64,000 nt of DNA, taken from contig JACKBY010000007.1 in the NCBI GenBank assembly GCA_020634335.1, forward strand, positions 112,075 through 176,074, written 5' to 3'. Positions 41,389 through 49,448 of the stretch are shown here, in pieces (within the stretch, counting starts at the first letter, position 1; every line of letters begins with the position of its first letter). Made by a program: the position numbers and the translations under genes. The stretch comes from Promineifilum sp. (GTDB lineage Bacteria; Chloroflexota; Anaerolineae; Promineifilales; Promineifilaceae). The notes beneath the pieces were generated by a model. The model made no database searches and was not told where the DNA came from. It saw only the letters and a program-made list of their open reading frames with translations.

Positions 41389-44300
41389 TTACAATTTGCG
41401 TAGAGACAGGTGCACCTGATGCTCGTCGACGGCGACGGTTTTTTCGTAGTCAGCATCGTCCAGCGCGCCGTCTTCCAGTCGGGTGGCCAACGTTTCGCCC
41501 TTGATGTATTCGCCAAAGCGGGTCATAGCTTCGCCAATCTCTTCATCGGCCGAATAACCCAGCGCGATGCGGTCAGAGATGTCGAAGCCGGCATCCTTGC
41601 GCATGGTGTTGACAATGCGCACCAGATCGCGCGCGAAACCCTCCTGAACCAGTTCGGCCGTCAGATGCGGGTCAACGGCAACCGTCACGCCTTTTTCTCC
41701 GGCGACGGCCAAGCCGCCAATCGGCTCCGTCTGCACCAGGACATCCTCGCCGCTGAGGCTGACGATCTGTCCATTAACGGCCAGATCAAGGCTCTCGCCG
41801 GCCAGCAGCCGCACAGCGGCTGCAGCCGGGTCAAGGGTCGCCAGCGCGTCACGCACCGCCGGAAACAGCGGTCCAAGCTTGGGTCCCAGGGCACGGTTGT
41901 TTGGTAGCAACCGATAGCTCACCAGTTCGCCCACCTCAGACACGATCTCGATCTCCTTGACGTTGATTTCCTCAGCCAACACATCGGCCAATTCACGCAG
42001 ATCGTCCCGCTGCTGCTCCGACCCAACGAACACTTTGGCCCGCGCCAGGGGTTGGCGAAGCTTGCCGGACGCCCCCCGCGCCGAGCGGCCGAGGGCGGCC
42101 GTGTCGATTGCCAGGCGCATCTTGTCCAACAGCCGGCGATCCAGCGCATCTTCATCTACCGCCGGATAGAACTGGTGATGGACGCTGAACGGCGCATCCG
42201 CCCAATGGGAACGGACGAGGTTTTGATACATCGCCTCTGTCACAAAAGGCACGAAGGGAGCCAGCAGCTTGATGAATTCGACCAGCACGTGATACAGCGT
42301 GGCATAGGCCGCTCGCTTGTCTTCGTCGGCTTCGCTCTTCCAGAACCGCCGCCGCGACCGCCGAACGTACCAGTTCGACAGATCGTCCAGCAGTTGCTCC
42401 AGTGTCTGAACCGCCCGTTCGGCGTCCCACTGATCGAGCGCAGCCCGCACGGTCAGGGTGGTCTCGCCCAGCCGGGCGACTATCCAGCGATCAAGCTGGG
42501 CATTACCTTCGATGGGCGAAGAATAGTCAGCGTAAGAACCATTCGGCGCCCACCCGTCGGCATTGGCATAGGTGACGAAAAATGCGTAGACATTCCACAG
42601 CGGAATGAGGAAGCGCCGCCGCGTCTCATTGCCACGGTGGAAGCCGAAGAGCAGGTTTTGTTCCGGTCTGGTCCCAGCATAAAGCCAGCGCATGGTATCC
42701 GCGCCCATCTCCGCGGCCGCCTCATTGAATTCAATCGAGTTGCCCCACGACTTATGCATCTCGAGGCCGTCTTCGGCCAGCAGCGTGGCGTAACCGAACA
42801 GGTTGCGGAAAGGCGGCGTGTCGCTCAGCACCGTGCTTTGGGCCAACACGCTATAGAACCAGTTGCGGAACTGGCCTGGAAAGCTCTCGGTGATCAGATC
42901 GGCCGGATACCATTTTTCCCAGAAGGCCCGGTCGCGACGATAGCGCAACGTGCTGAAGGCCACAATGCCCGCGTCGAGCCAGGGATTGCCGACGTCGGGG
43001 ATGCGGTCGGCAACGGCCCCGCAGCCCGGGCAGGCGATCTTGACCGCGTCGATATAGGGGCGGTGGGGCGTGTGACCCTCAAACTCATCCCACCCCGCGA
43101 CGGCTCGCTCGCGGAGTTCGTTCTCATCGCCGACAACTGTAAACTCGCCACACGCTTCGCACTCCCATATCGGCAGGGCCAAACCGTAGAAGCGCTTTTT
43201 GCTGATCATCCAGTCGTGCATATTGCGCAACCAGTCCATCTCGCGGTCATAGCCGAAGCTGGGGACCCAGTCGATCTTGTCCACGCGATCCATGATCTGG
43301 TAACGCAAACTGTCTCGTTTTTCGGCCGCGGTCACTTCGTTGCGCGGCTTGTCATACAGTGGGCCCATGCTGATGAACCATTCGTCCACCAGCCGGTAGA
43401 CCAACTCCGACCCGCAGCGCCAGCAGTGGGGATAGCGATGGGTGTAGCGCTGTTTGCGGTAGAAAAAGCCGTTCTCTTTCATGCGCGCAAAGATGTCTTC
43501 GGCCACGCCCATGACGTCGCGACCCGTGAGCCAATCAAAGCCGTCGAGATAGACTCCATTTTCATCGATGGGGGCGATGACCGGCAGGTCATGTTCCTTG
43601 CTTAGCTCGAAGTCCTCCGCGCCACAGCCGGGGGCGATATGGACGATGCCCGTGCCTTCCTCGGCACCGACGGCGTCCCATGGCACGACTTGATGGGTAT
43701 AGCCCGCTTCAGCGAACACCGTCTCAACCTGCGGCAGGTCATCGAACGGACCCGTATACGCCCAGCCGACCATCTCGGCGCCTTTCACACGGCCGACGAC
43801 CTCGTTGTCCTTGCCGAGCAACGTGTTCTTCATCGCCTCCTCAGCCAAATAGTACGTCCATCCGTCTTCGGCGCGCACGCGCACGTAGTCCAGCTCCGGG
43901 CCAACGGCCGCGGCGACATTGCTGGTCAGCGTCCAGGGCGTCGTGGTCCACACCAGCAACGCTTCGTTATCACGGCCCACTAACGGCAAGCGCACGAAGA
44001 CGGATTCATGCGTCACGTCGAAATAGCCGTCGGTGACGATCTCGTGCTGGCTGATGGCCGTGCCGCAACGGGGGCACCAGGGCATGACGTCCTTGCCTTT
44101 GTAGAGCCAGCCACGCTCGTGGCACTCCTTGAGGAACCCCCAGATCAGATAATTATTCTCATTGCTAAACGTGAAGTAGGAGCCGCCTAACTCGGCCAGC
44201 CCCAAGCGAGCTACCATCTGCTCGACGGTGTCCGTCACCGGCCCTTGCGGCCCATCAACAGTGATGACCCGGGCGGGGTCTTCATTCAGCAGGCGACCCA

Positions 44301-44772
44301 ATTCACGAAGCTGCTCCGGATCATTCCAGTCCATCCAATAGCCGAGGCGAATGGATTGCTCCGTTTGCACGGCGGCATAGCGCAGCACGCGGGATTTGCA
44401 GAACTTCACGAACTCAGCCAGCCCCATCCGCTCGATGTCACGCTTGGATTTGAACCCAAGTTCCTTTTCGGCGTTCACCTCCACCCACAGGCCCTGACAA
44501 TCGAATCCGTTTTGCCAGCGTTGGTTTTTCCCCAGCATGGCCTGGTAGCGCTGGTACAAATCCTTGTATGTCCGCCCCCATGCGTGATGGACGCCCATCG
44601 GATTATTGGCGGTGATTGGCCCGTCGATAAAGCTGAAGATGCCGTGCTCGGCTTCGCTCGCCGCCCGCAGGCGACGTAACTCATCAAAGGCCTGCGTCTC
44701 TCGCCAGAAATCGAGGATTTCACTTTCCAGGGCCACAAAATCGACCTTGTTTGATACGTCTTTAAAGCTCAT
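41389..44772 (-). CDS. ileS: Isoleucyl-tRNA synthetase-like class I tRNA ligase
   Basis: This is an 1127-residue cytoplasmic class I synthetase that should charge tRNA-Ile. The HIGH region reads GPITANNPMGVHHAWGRTYKD (residues 51-71), so HIGH is replaced by HHAW, and the KMSKS loop reads EMHKSWGNSIEFNEAA, keeping only the second Lys. Zinc-ribbon pairs CPRCG, CEACGEF and CPGCG are present, and the CP1 editing region, anticodon domain and C-terminal tail are complete. The motifs differ from standard bacterial IleRS but suit a divergent IleRS subtype. The Ile-type T-box upstream of its operon supports the assignment. A Val or Leu enzyme is less likely. It follows the unknown 220-residue gene by 33 bases. 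Confidence 0.85.
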   Translation of the reverse strand: MSFKDVSNKVDFVALESEILDFWRETQAFDELRRLRAASEAEHGIFSFIDGPITANNPMGVHHAWGRTYKDLYQRYQAMLGKNQRWQNGFDCQGLWVEVNAEKELGFKSKRDIERMGLAEFVKFCKSRVLRYAAVQTEQSIRLGYWMDWNDPEQLRELGRLLNEDPARVITVDGPQGPVTDTVEQMVARLGLAELGGSYFTFSNENNYLIWGFLKECHERGWLYKGKDVMPWCPRCGTAISQHEIVTDGYFDVTHESVFVRLPLVGRDNEALLVWTTTPWTLTSNVAAAVGPELDYVRVRAEDGWTYYLAEEAMKNTLLGKDNEVVGRVKGAEMVGWAYTGPFDDLPQVETVFAEAGYTHQVVPWDAVGAEEGTGIVHIAPGCGAEDFELSKEHDLPVIAPIDENGVYLDGFDWLTGRDVMGVAEDIFARMKENGFFYRKQRYTHRYPHCWRCGSELVYRLVDEWFISMGPLYDKPRNEVTAAEKRDSLRYQIMDRVDKIDWVPSFGYDREMDWLRNMHDWMISKKRFYGLALPIWECEACGEFTVVGDENELRERAVAGWDEFEGHTPHRPYIDAVKIACPGCGAVADRIPDVGNPWLDAGIVAFSTLRYRRDRAFWEKWYPADLITESFPGQFRNWFYSVLAQSTVLSDTPPFRNLFGYATLLAEDGLEMHKSWGNSIEFNEAAAEMGADTMRWLYAGTRPEQNLLFGFHRGNETRRRFLIPLWNVYAFFVTYANADGWAPNGSYADYSSPIEGNAQLDRWIVARLGETTLTVRAALDQWDAERAVQTLEQLLDDLSNWYVRRSRRRFWKSEADEDKRAAYATLYHVLVEFIKLLAPFVPFVTEAMYQNLVRSHWADAPFSVHHQFYPAVDEDALDRRLLDKMRLAIDTAALGRSARGASGKLRQPLARAKVFVGSEQQRDDLRELADVLAEEINVKEIEIVSEVGELVSYRLLPNNRALGPKLGPLFPAVRDALATLDPAAAAVRLLAGESLDLAVNGQIVSLSGEDVLVQTEPIGGLAVAGEKGVTVAVDPHLTAELVQEGFARDLVRIVNTMRKDAGFDISDRIALGYSADEEIGEAMTRFGEYIKGETLATRLEDGALDDADYEKTVAVDEHQVHLSLRKL

Positions 44773-44805
44773 CTCGCAGTTCTCCCAATCAAAATAGCGT
44801 AGGCC

Positions 44806-45468
44806 CTAACCATAACGAACCAGACGTTCGGCCACGGCCGTCAAATCATCGTTTCGCCGCAAGCGTAGCGGGCGGCTTTCGGTATCGATCCAAAGTGTCC
44901 GGTGCTGGCCGGCCCAGGCCACAGTCAACGGTCTCACAAGCAGCAATTCACCATTGACATTTTCGGTGGCCGCCGCGCCTAATGTTATGTCGACCGGCGT
45001 CTCGACGACCGCCATCAACTGTGCCGGATCACTCGTGTCAGCCAGCATCGTGATGCCTTTCGTTTCCCCGGCATCGGCCGCTAACAAGGTCAGCCCCGAG
45101 CCTGCCGGGAACCAGAACGCCTCGCCGCGCGCCACATCCTCGTAGGCGACGCCATCGACGCGACGAGCAGCAATGACATCGTGGCCTTCCCAAACGGCCG
45201 TCCCGCTTATCTCCGGCCCGTTGCCCCATACCCGATATTTGAGTTGCTCCGGCCGCCCGGCGGGGTTCAACGTCACGTGAAACAGACACGAGCGACCGGA
45301 AGGCGCCTCGCGCGCGTCCAGATCGACCCGTAGAAAGCGATAGTCATCGACAGCCTGCGTCAAACGCCACGATTCGACCGCACCAGTCGGGACCCCGTCG
45401 CGCTCATAGCGCAGGCGGCCGGCCAGCAAGGGGCGTTCATAGGGCAGTTCGTGAATGATGAAGCGCAT
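44806..45468 (-). CDS. Hypothetical protein in the T-box/ileS operon
   Basis: I do not recognise this 220-residue protein. It has no signal peptide, membrane helix or cysteine-rich motif. The sequence is rich in beta-strand-like alternation (for example YRFLRVDLDAREAPSG, LKYRVWGNG, ITLGAAATENVNGELLLVRPL) and in Trp, Arg and Asp, and looks like one compact soluble domain. It lies 52 bases after the AlaX-like gene and 33 bases before ileS, all on one strand behind the T-box. It should therefore be induced by uncharged tRNA. A link to translation or aminoacylation is suggested only by that position. Confidence 0.7.
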   Translation of the reverse strand: MRFIIHELPYERPLLAGRLRYERDGVPTGAVESWRLTQAVDDYRFLRVDLDAREAPSGRSCLFHVTLNPAGRPEQLKYRVWGNGPEISGTAVWEGHDVIAARRVDGVAYEDVARGEAFWFPAGSGLTLLAADAGETKGITMLADTSDPAQLMAVVETPVDITLGAAATENVNGELLLVRPLTVAWAGQHRTLWIDTESRPLRLRRNDDLTAVAERLVRYG

Positions 45469-45520
45469 GATGACCCTCTGCGGGAGCAGGATTGAAACCT
45501 ACCCCTTCTCCAAACGGCCC

Positions 45521-46228
45521 TTACATCAGTTCCAGATAAATCCGCTTGTTGATCCGGCCTTTGCTCTTGTAGTCGCTGACGCGAATACGGCCGACCTCGC
45601 TGGTGTTGGCGACGTGGGTGCCGCCGTCGGCTTGCAAATCAAGGCCTACCAGCTCCACCGTCCGCACCTCGCTGATGCCCTCCGGCAGGAGGTTGATCTT
45701 GGTGCGGATCAGGTCGGGAATGGCAAAGGCGTCTTCGCGGGGCAAAATGCGCACGCGGATGGGTCGCGCCGCTGCGACCTCCGCGTTCATAGCCTCCTCG
45801 ATGGCCGCCACCAATTCCTGCCGCATCGTCTCGAACTCAAAATCCATCCGCCCTAGCAACGGATCCATATTGCCACCAGTGACTTGCGCACCGTAGTCAC
45901 GGAAGACGACGCCACACAGGATGTGCATCGCCGTGTGAGTGCGCATCAGTTGGTAGCGCCGCTCCCAATCCAGCCGGCCGGTGACCCTGTCGCCCACCGC
46001 AGGCAGTTCGCCATCCATGTAGTGAATCAGGCGACCGTCAACTTTCTTTACGGCCGTGACTGGCCATGACGACTTGCCATCACTTAGCGTCCCCATGTCG
46101 CACGGCTGACCGCCACCGCCCGGGTAGAACGCGGTCCGGTCCAGGACAACGCCGCCTTCGACCCGCTCGACGACGCTCGCCTCAAATTCTTTCACGTATG
46201 AATCCTTCACATATAGTAGTTCGGTCAT
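45521..46228 (-). CDS. AlaX-like alanyl-tRNA editing hydrolase
   Basis: This is a 235-residue stand-alone editing protein related to the second domain of AlaRS/ThrRS. HTAMH (near residue 98) gives two zinc His ligands, and DGGTHVANTSEVG (near residue 183) has Asp where CGGTH has Cys, a variant that occurs in some AlaX proteins. FYPGGGGQPCDMG near residue 30 is the OB-like family motif. AlaX proteins hydrolyse Ser-tRNA-Ala or Gly-tRNA-Ala. The frame extends back to 46372, but those codons lie in the T-box terminator and antiterminator, so I start at ATG 46228. It is the first gene of the T-box operon. Confidence 0.87.
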   Translation of the reverse strand: MTELLYVKDSYVKEFEASVVERVEGGVVLDRTAFYPGGGGQPCDMGTLSDGKSSWPVTAVKKVDGRLIHYMDGELPAVGDRVTGRLDWERRYQLMRTHTAMHILCGVVFRDYGAQVTGGNMDPLLGRMDFEFETMRQELVAAIEEAMNAEVAAARPIRVRILPREDAFAIPDLIRTKINLLPEGISEVRTVELVGLDLQADGGTHVANTSEVGRIRVSDYKSKGRINKRIYLELM

Positions 46229-46277
46229 TTCATTCAACCTTTGCCCAGTGCGCCGGGCGGGCATGTCCGCCATAGAA

Positions 46278-46568
46278 ACAAAAACGCCCTCGTCCATCAT
46301 TGGGACGAAGGCGCGGATGCTCCGTGGTACCACCCAAGTTCCGGGCAACTGTGCCCGGCGCTCTTCCGGCAACGAGGATTCTACTTCCTGAGTGCCGCAT
46401 CCCCGATAACGTGGGGCGAATCCGGCCAGGTCTACTCGGCGCGTGGCCTTTCGGCTGGCGGCTCCCGAGGGATTTTCGGCTGGAGGTTTGCGCCTGACTC
46501 ACACCACCTCAGGCTCGCTGGGCAAACCATGCCCGCCTACTCGTCTCGATCAACGCCGTTCAATATGC
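46278..46568 (-). promoter_or_regulatory. T-box riboswitch, probable isoleucine specifier (ATC)
   Basis: The minus-strand leader contains the T-box antiterminator TTGGGTGGTACCACGG (46337-46322) with the UGGU bulge, whose last U pairs with discriminator A73. Further 5' is the Stem I distal element GAGGTGGTGTGAGTC and an AGCGAGCC segment. The presumed specifier is ATC at 46473-46471, followed by CCTCGGGAGC as in many Stem I 3' arms. ATC means Ile. AAT (Asn) is the offset reading but needs G73, which the U does not match. The terminator ends the leader. Uncharged tRNA-Ile should let transcription proceed into the editing protein, the unknown gene and ileS. Confidence 0.85.
46280..46313 (-). terminator. 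T-box leader terminator
   Basis: On the minus strand CGCCTTCGTCC (46313-46303) pairs with GGACGAGGGCG (46295-46285) through a seven-base loop, with one G-U pair, followed by TTTTT. It competes with the antiterminator immediately upstream. Confidence 0.85.
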
Positions 46569-46574
46569 TTCTCT

Positions 46575-46602
46575 AGTATAGTCGAACACGCGGCCTTGTC
46601 AA
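46575..46602 (-). promoter_or_regulatory. Sigma70 promoter of the T-box/ileS operon
   Basis: TTGACA (46602-46597) and TATACT (46580-46575) are separated by 16 bases on the minus strand. The start point should be near 46568. A perfect 12-base palindrome, AACCGCGCGGTT (46602-46613), touches the -35 and the stop of the upstream ABC permease gene. Confidence 0.8.
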
Positions 46603-46611
46603 ACCGCGCGG

Positions 46612-47415
46612 TTATGATCCCGTGCTACTGTAATGGCGCAGGCCGAAGCGCCAGACCACCAGGCCTAAAGCCATCAGAACAGCCGCTACCAGCGGCGCGC
46701 CCCACCCTAAGGCTGGGTGACTGCCGCGTCCCATCAGAAAGGTCGCCGGATAAAAAGAGGCGAAGCCATAGGGAATGAGCGCCGTCAGCACGATACCGAC
46801 CACGCGCGGATAGATGGTCAGTGGATACTTGGCAAACTCGTTCATCTCGAACACGACGCGCGTCACAGGCACGGAGTCCATCAGCCAAAAGCCACTGACG
46901 GAGGCCATAAGGTTGAGGGCGATGAAGATGAAGCCACCGCTAAGGGTCATGAGAGCCAGATAGCCAGCCGTGGATGGCGTCCAGACGATATTGAGTTGGG
47001 CCGCGGCGATGAGGATCAATGCGAGGCCGACCAGAAAATTGCCGATGCCGTCGTGGCAAAAGCGATCGGCCAACAGGTGAAACAGGGGATTGACCGGCCG
47101 CACCAGAAAGCGGTCGAAGGTTCCCGTGCGAACGTAATCACGGCCGAGCGTCCACAGATTGTCGGCAAACATGTGGTTGATCGATTTCGACAGGGTTAGC
47201 AGGCCGTAGATGAATAGGATTTCGGGCAGGCTCCAGCCGTCCAGGTCGGGGATCTGCTCCATAATGACCCAGACTGTCAGCAAGCCGGCCGCCTGCACAA
47301 ATATAGTGGAGATCGCGCCAATAAGAAAATTGACACGATATTCCATCAATATCTTGATGCGGTTCCTGAAGAATAGCCAGTAGAGGGACGTGTAGCGGGG
47401 TACTATTGTCATCAC
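46612..47415 (-). CDS. ABC-2-type transporter permease (second subunit)
   Basis: This is a 267-residue protein with six predicted helices of the ABC2_membrane_6 (formerly DUF990) group. It starts with YRVNFLIGAISTIFVQAAG and has the cytoplasmic-loop motif DRFLVRPVNPLFHLLADRF that contacts the ATPase. GTG 47415 abuts the stop of the upstream permease, and ATG 47412 is the next codon. With the other permease and the ATPase it forms an exporter. Relatives include antibiotic and lipid efflux systems, but the cargo here is unknown. The stop is 9 bases before the -35 of the T-box promoter. Confidence 0.85.
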   Translation of the reverse strand: MMTIVPRYTSLYWLFFRNRIKILMEYRVNFLIGAISTIFVQAAGLLTVWVIMEQIPDLDGWSLPEILFIYGLLTLSKSINHMFADNLWTLGRDYVRTGTFDRFLVRPVNPLFHLLADRFCHDGIGNFLVGLALILIAAAQLNIVWTPSTAGYLALMTLSGGFIFIALNLMASVSGFWLMDSVPVTRVVFEMNEFAKYPLTIYPRVVGIVLTALIPYGFASFYPATFLMGRGSHPALGWGAPLVAAVLMALGLVVWRFGLRHYSSTGS

Positions 47416-48231
47416 CTACCCTCCCTGTACTGTGATTACGCGCAGCGAACGGCCAAAAACAAAACGTGACAGAATCAACAGACCAATTAGCATGATGCCC
47501 TGCATCAGCCAGATGCGGGGCATAGCTGTCAGCGGGGTGATGCCGCTCAGGATGGATACGGGCAGAAATACAACCTGCGAAAAGGGCAAGACGGTCGCGA
47601 CCGTGCGCAGCCAGTCGGGCATCAGGGTCAGGGGGATGAGCGCACCGCTCAGAAACATGGCAAGGCTGTGTCGAACCACGCTCATGCCCCATATCTCGGT
47701 GCTGTAAAAGGCAGTACAGCCCACGATCCAGTCAAAACAGAACATGACTGCGTGCCCAAGCAACAGGGTGAAGGCAAATGCCAACCACACCAGCGGGGAC
47801 GCCGGCAAATCCAGGCCATAAACAACCCAGATGAACAGAGCCAATGGGATATTGAGGGCGTACCGTATGCCAAGCTGGGCCAAGTTCTGTACGTACATCG
47901 ATGCTTGGTAGTCCAGCGGCCGCAGCAAGGTCGCGGCGATTTGCCCATCGCGCAAGCCGGCACCGATGTCGTAGATGGAGTTCGTGATTTGGGCCGCTTC
48001 CCCGAAGAGCTGGGCCAGCAGGATATAATTGAGGGTTTGATCGAGCGTCAGCCCGCCCAGCAAGGCAGTGGAAGCATAGACCGCCCGCCAGAAGGCCACA
48101 AGGATGCCAACGGCGATCACGCTAACGAAGAAATCCATCCAGACCCAGATGCTATAAGCCATAAACATCTTGGGCTCAATGGCCGCCATGCCGCCATAAA
48201 CGCGAACGAGACGATTAATGGTTGCGCTCAT
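47416..48231 (-). CDS. ABC-2-type transporter permease (first subunit)
   Basis: This is a 271-residue permease from ATG 48231 (MSATINRLVR). Five codons upstream are also open. Six helices are predicted, and GQIAATLLRPLDYQASMYVQNLAQLG is the coupling loop, related to the loop in the next gene (LVRPVNPL), so the two subunits are paralogues forming a heterodimer. The stop TAG is directly followed by the GTG of the second permease. The ATPase gene precedes it by about 38 bases. Membrane location is certain. Cargo is not determined. Confidence 0.84.
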   Translation of the reverse strand: MSATINRLVRVYGGMAAIEPKMFMAYSIWVWMDFFVSVIAVGILVAFWRAVYASTALLGGLTLDQTLNYILLAQLFGEAAQITNSIYDIGAGLRDGQIAATLLRPLDYQASMYVQNLAQLGIRYALNIPLALFIWVVYGLDLPASPLVWLAFAFTLLLGHAVMFCFDWIVGCTAFYSTEIWGMSVVRHSLAMFLSGALIPLTLMPDWLRTVATVLPFSQVVFLPVSILSGITPLTAMPRIWLMQGIMLIGLLILSRFVFGRSLRVITVQGG

Positions 48232-48269
48232 CGTTATGATCCCCAAGACATCGTATGAAGCGGGTCGGC

Positions 48270-49283
48270 TTATTCAAAGACGGTCGCATGGTCTGCCCCG
48301 TTCTCGTTCAGCCCGCCGCGATAAATCTGTTTGACAATCAGCGACAAATCCGGTTCCTTGAGGGAGAGATCGAGCACCTCTAACTGGCTCATGATCGCCG
48401 CCGACACGCGACTGGCGGAAGTCATTGTGCGGTCGAAGCGCAACACCAGCCGCCGCTCATCTTTTTCAAGGAGCACGGCTCCTTCGGGCAATACCAGCCC
48501 GTTCATATCGGCCGCAGTCTCAAAGGTAATCTCCCGGTACTTGCCAAACCGTTCCTTAATCATTGACAGTGGCCCGTCGTAGATGAGGCGGCCGTTGTCG
48601 ATGATGAGCACGCGCTTGCATAGCTCCTCAATGTCGCCCAAGTCGTGGGTCGTCAACACGACCGTCGTACCTGTCTGCTGGTTGATCTGCTTGATAAAAT
48701 CGCGAATGCGCTCCTTCACAAGCAAATCCAGGCCGATGGTCGGTTCATCGAGGTAAACAATGGTCGGCTCGTGGATGAGCGTGGCCGCCAGCTCGGCACG
48801 CATCTTCTGACCTAACGACATGTTGCGAATAGGCATCTTGAGCAGCTCTTTCAGGTCGAGGGTTTTGGCGAATTCATCCATGAGCTGTTTGAAACGAGCG
48901 TCGGGCACTTCGTAAATCCGGCCGACCATCGTCAGCGACTCGATGAGCGCCAGGTCCCACCACAACTGGCTTCGCTGACCGAAAACGACGCCGATGTCGC
49001 GGGCATTAGCCACGCGCTCGCGGTGAGGATCACGGCCCATCACCCTGACGCTGCCATCCGTGGGTAACAGGATACCGGTCAGCATTTTGATCGTCGTCGA
49101 CTTGCCCGCGCCGTTCACGCCGATATAACCGACGATTTCTCCCGGCTCGATGGTGAAGGATACATCGGTGACAGCCGGCTTTAATTGGTAACGAGGCCGG
49201 AACAACGCCTTCACCGAGCCGGTCAGGCCGGGGTCCTTCTGGGGGATTTTGTAGACCTTGGTCAAATGGTCAGCCTGAATCAT
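48270..49283 (-). CDS. ABC transporter ATP-binding subunit
   Basis: This is a 337-residue ATPase. GVNGAGKSTTIKMLTG is Walker A, MSLGQKMRAELAA is the signature (LSGGQ variant SLGQK), and IVYLDEPTIGLD is Walker B with the catalytic Glu. TTHDLGDIEELCKRV contains the switch His. The C-terminal extension (about 230-337) is typical of ABC-2 exporter ATPases of the DrrA/NatA kind. ATG 49283 is preceded by GGGAGG at six bases. Six upstream codons are open but without a site. It is first in an operon with two permeases. Confidence 0.92.
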   Translation of the reverse strand: MIQADHLTKVYKIPQKDPGLTGSVKALFRPRYQLKPAVTDVSFTIEPGEIVGYIGVNGAGKSTTIKMLTGILLPTDGSVRVMGRDPHRERVANARDIGVVFGQRSQLWWDLALIESLTMVGRIYEVPDARFKQLMDEFAKTLDLKELLKMPIRNMSLGQKMRAELAATLIHEPTIVYLDEPTIGLDLLVKERIRDFIKQINQQTGTTVVLTTHDLGDIEELCKRVLIIDNGRLIYDGPLSMIKERFGKYREITFETAADMNGLVLPEGAVLLEKDERRLVLRFDRTMTSASRVSAAIMSQLEVLDLSLKEPDLSLIVKQIYRGGLNENGADHATVFE

Positions 49284-49377
49284 TGAATACCTCCCAGGCA
49301 TCGCTTGCCCAGGTGAGCGGAAAGGTCATGGGTGGGTACAGCATGCGGCGGATGCGACAGAATGTCGCCTCAGGAAA

Positions 49378-49383
49378 ATTATA
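49378..49383 (-). promoter_or_regulatory. TATAAT box with flanking inverted repeats, ABC exporter operon
   Basis: TATAAT lies about 95 bases before the ATPase start. No good -35 is at 16-18 bases. TTTAAC at 21 bases is the closest. Upstream, CCTGT and ACAGG arms (in the CAGGACA and CCTGTCTG region) form nested inverted repeats, and downstream GCGACA and TGTCGC (49354-49368) flank three bases. These are operator-like. The promoter call is tentative because the -35 is poor. Confidence 0.4.
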
Positions 49384-49448
49384 TGTCAGGACAGCAGCCT
49401 GTCTGTTAAACAGGACACGCCCCGCCAGTCAGGTTTACGACAAAAAGG

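Noticed and set aside
42052..43605. 517-codon open frame on the plus strand opposite ileS
   Set aside because: It is antisense to a conserved synthetase over its whole length. Its translation has no recognised motif, and its openness is explained by the GC-rich codon use of the minus-strand gene.
46229..46372. N-terminal extension of the AlaX-like frame
   Set aside because: The codons fall in the T-box antiterminator and terminator, and the conserved protein begins at ATG 46228.
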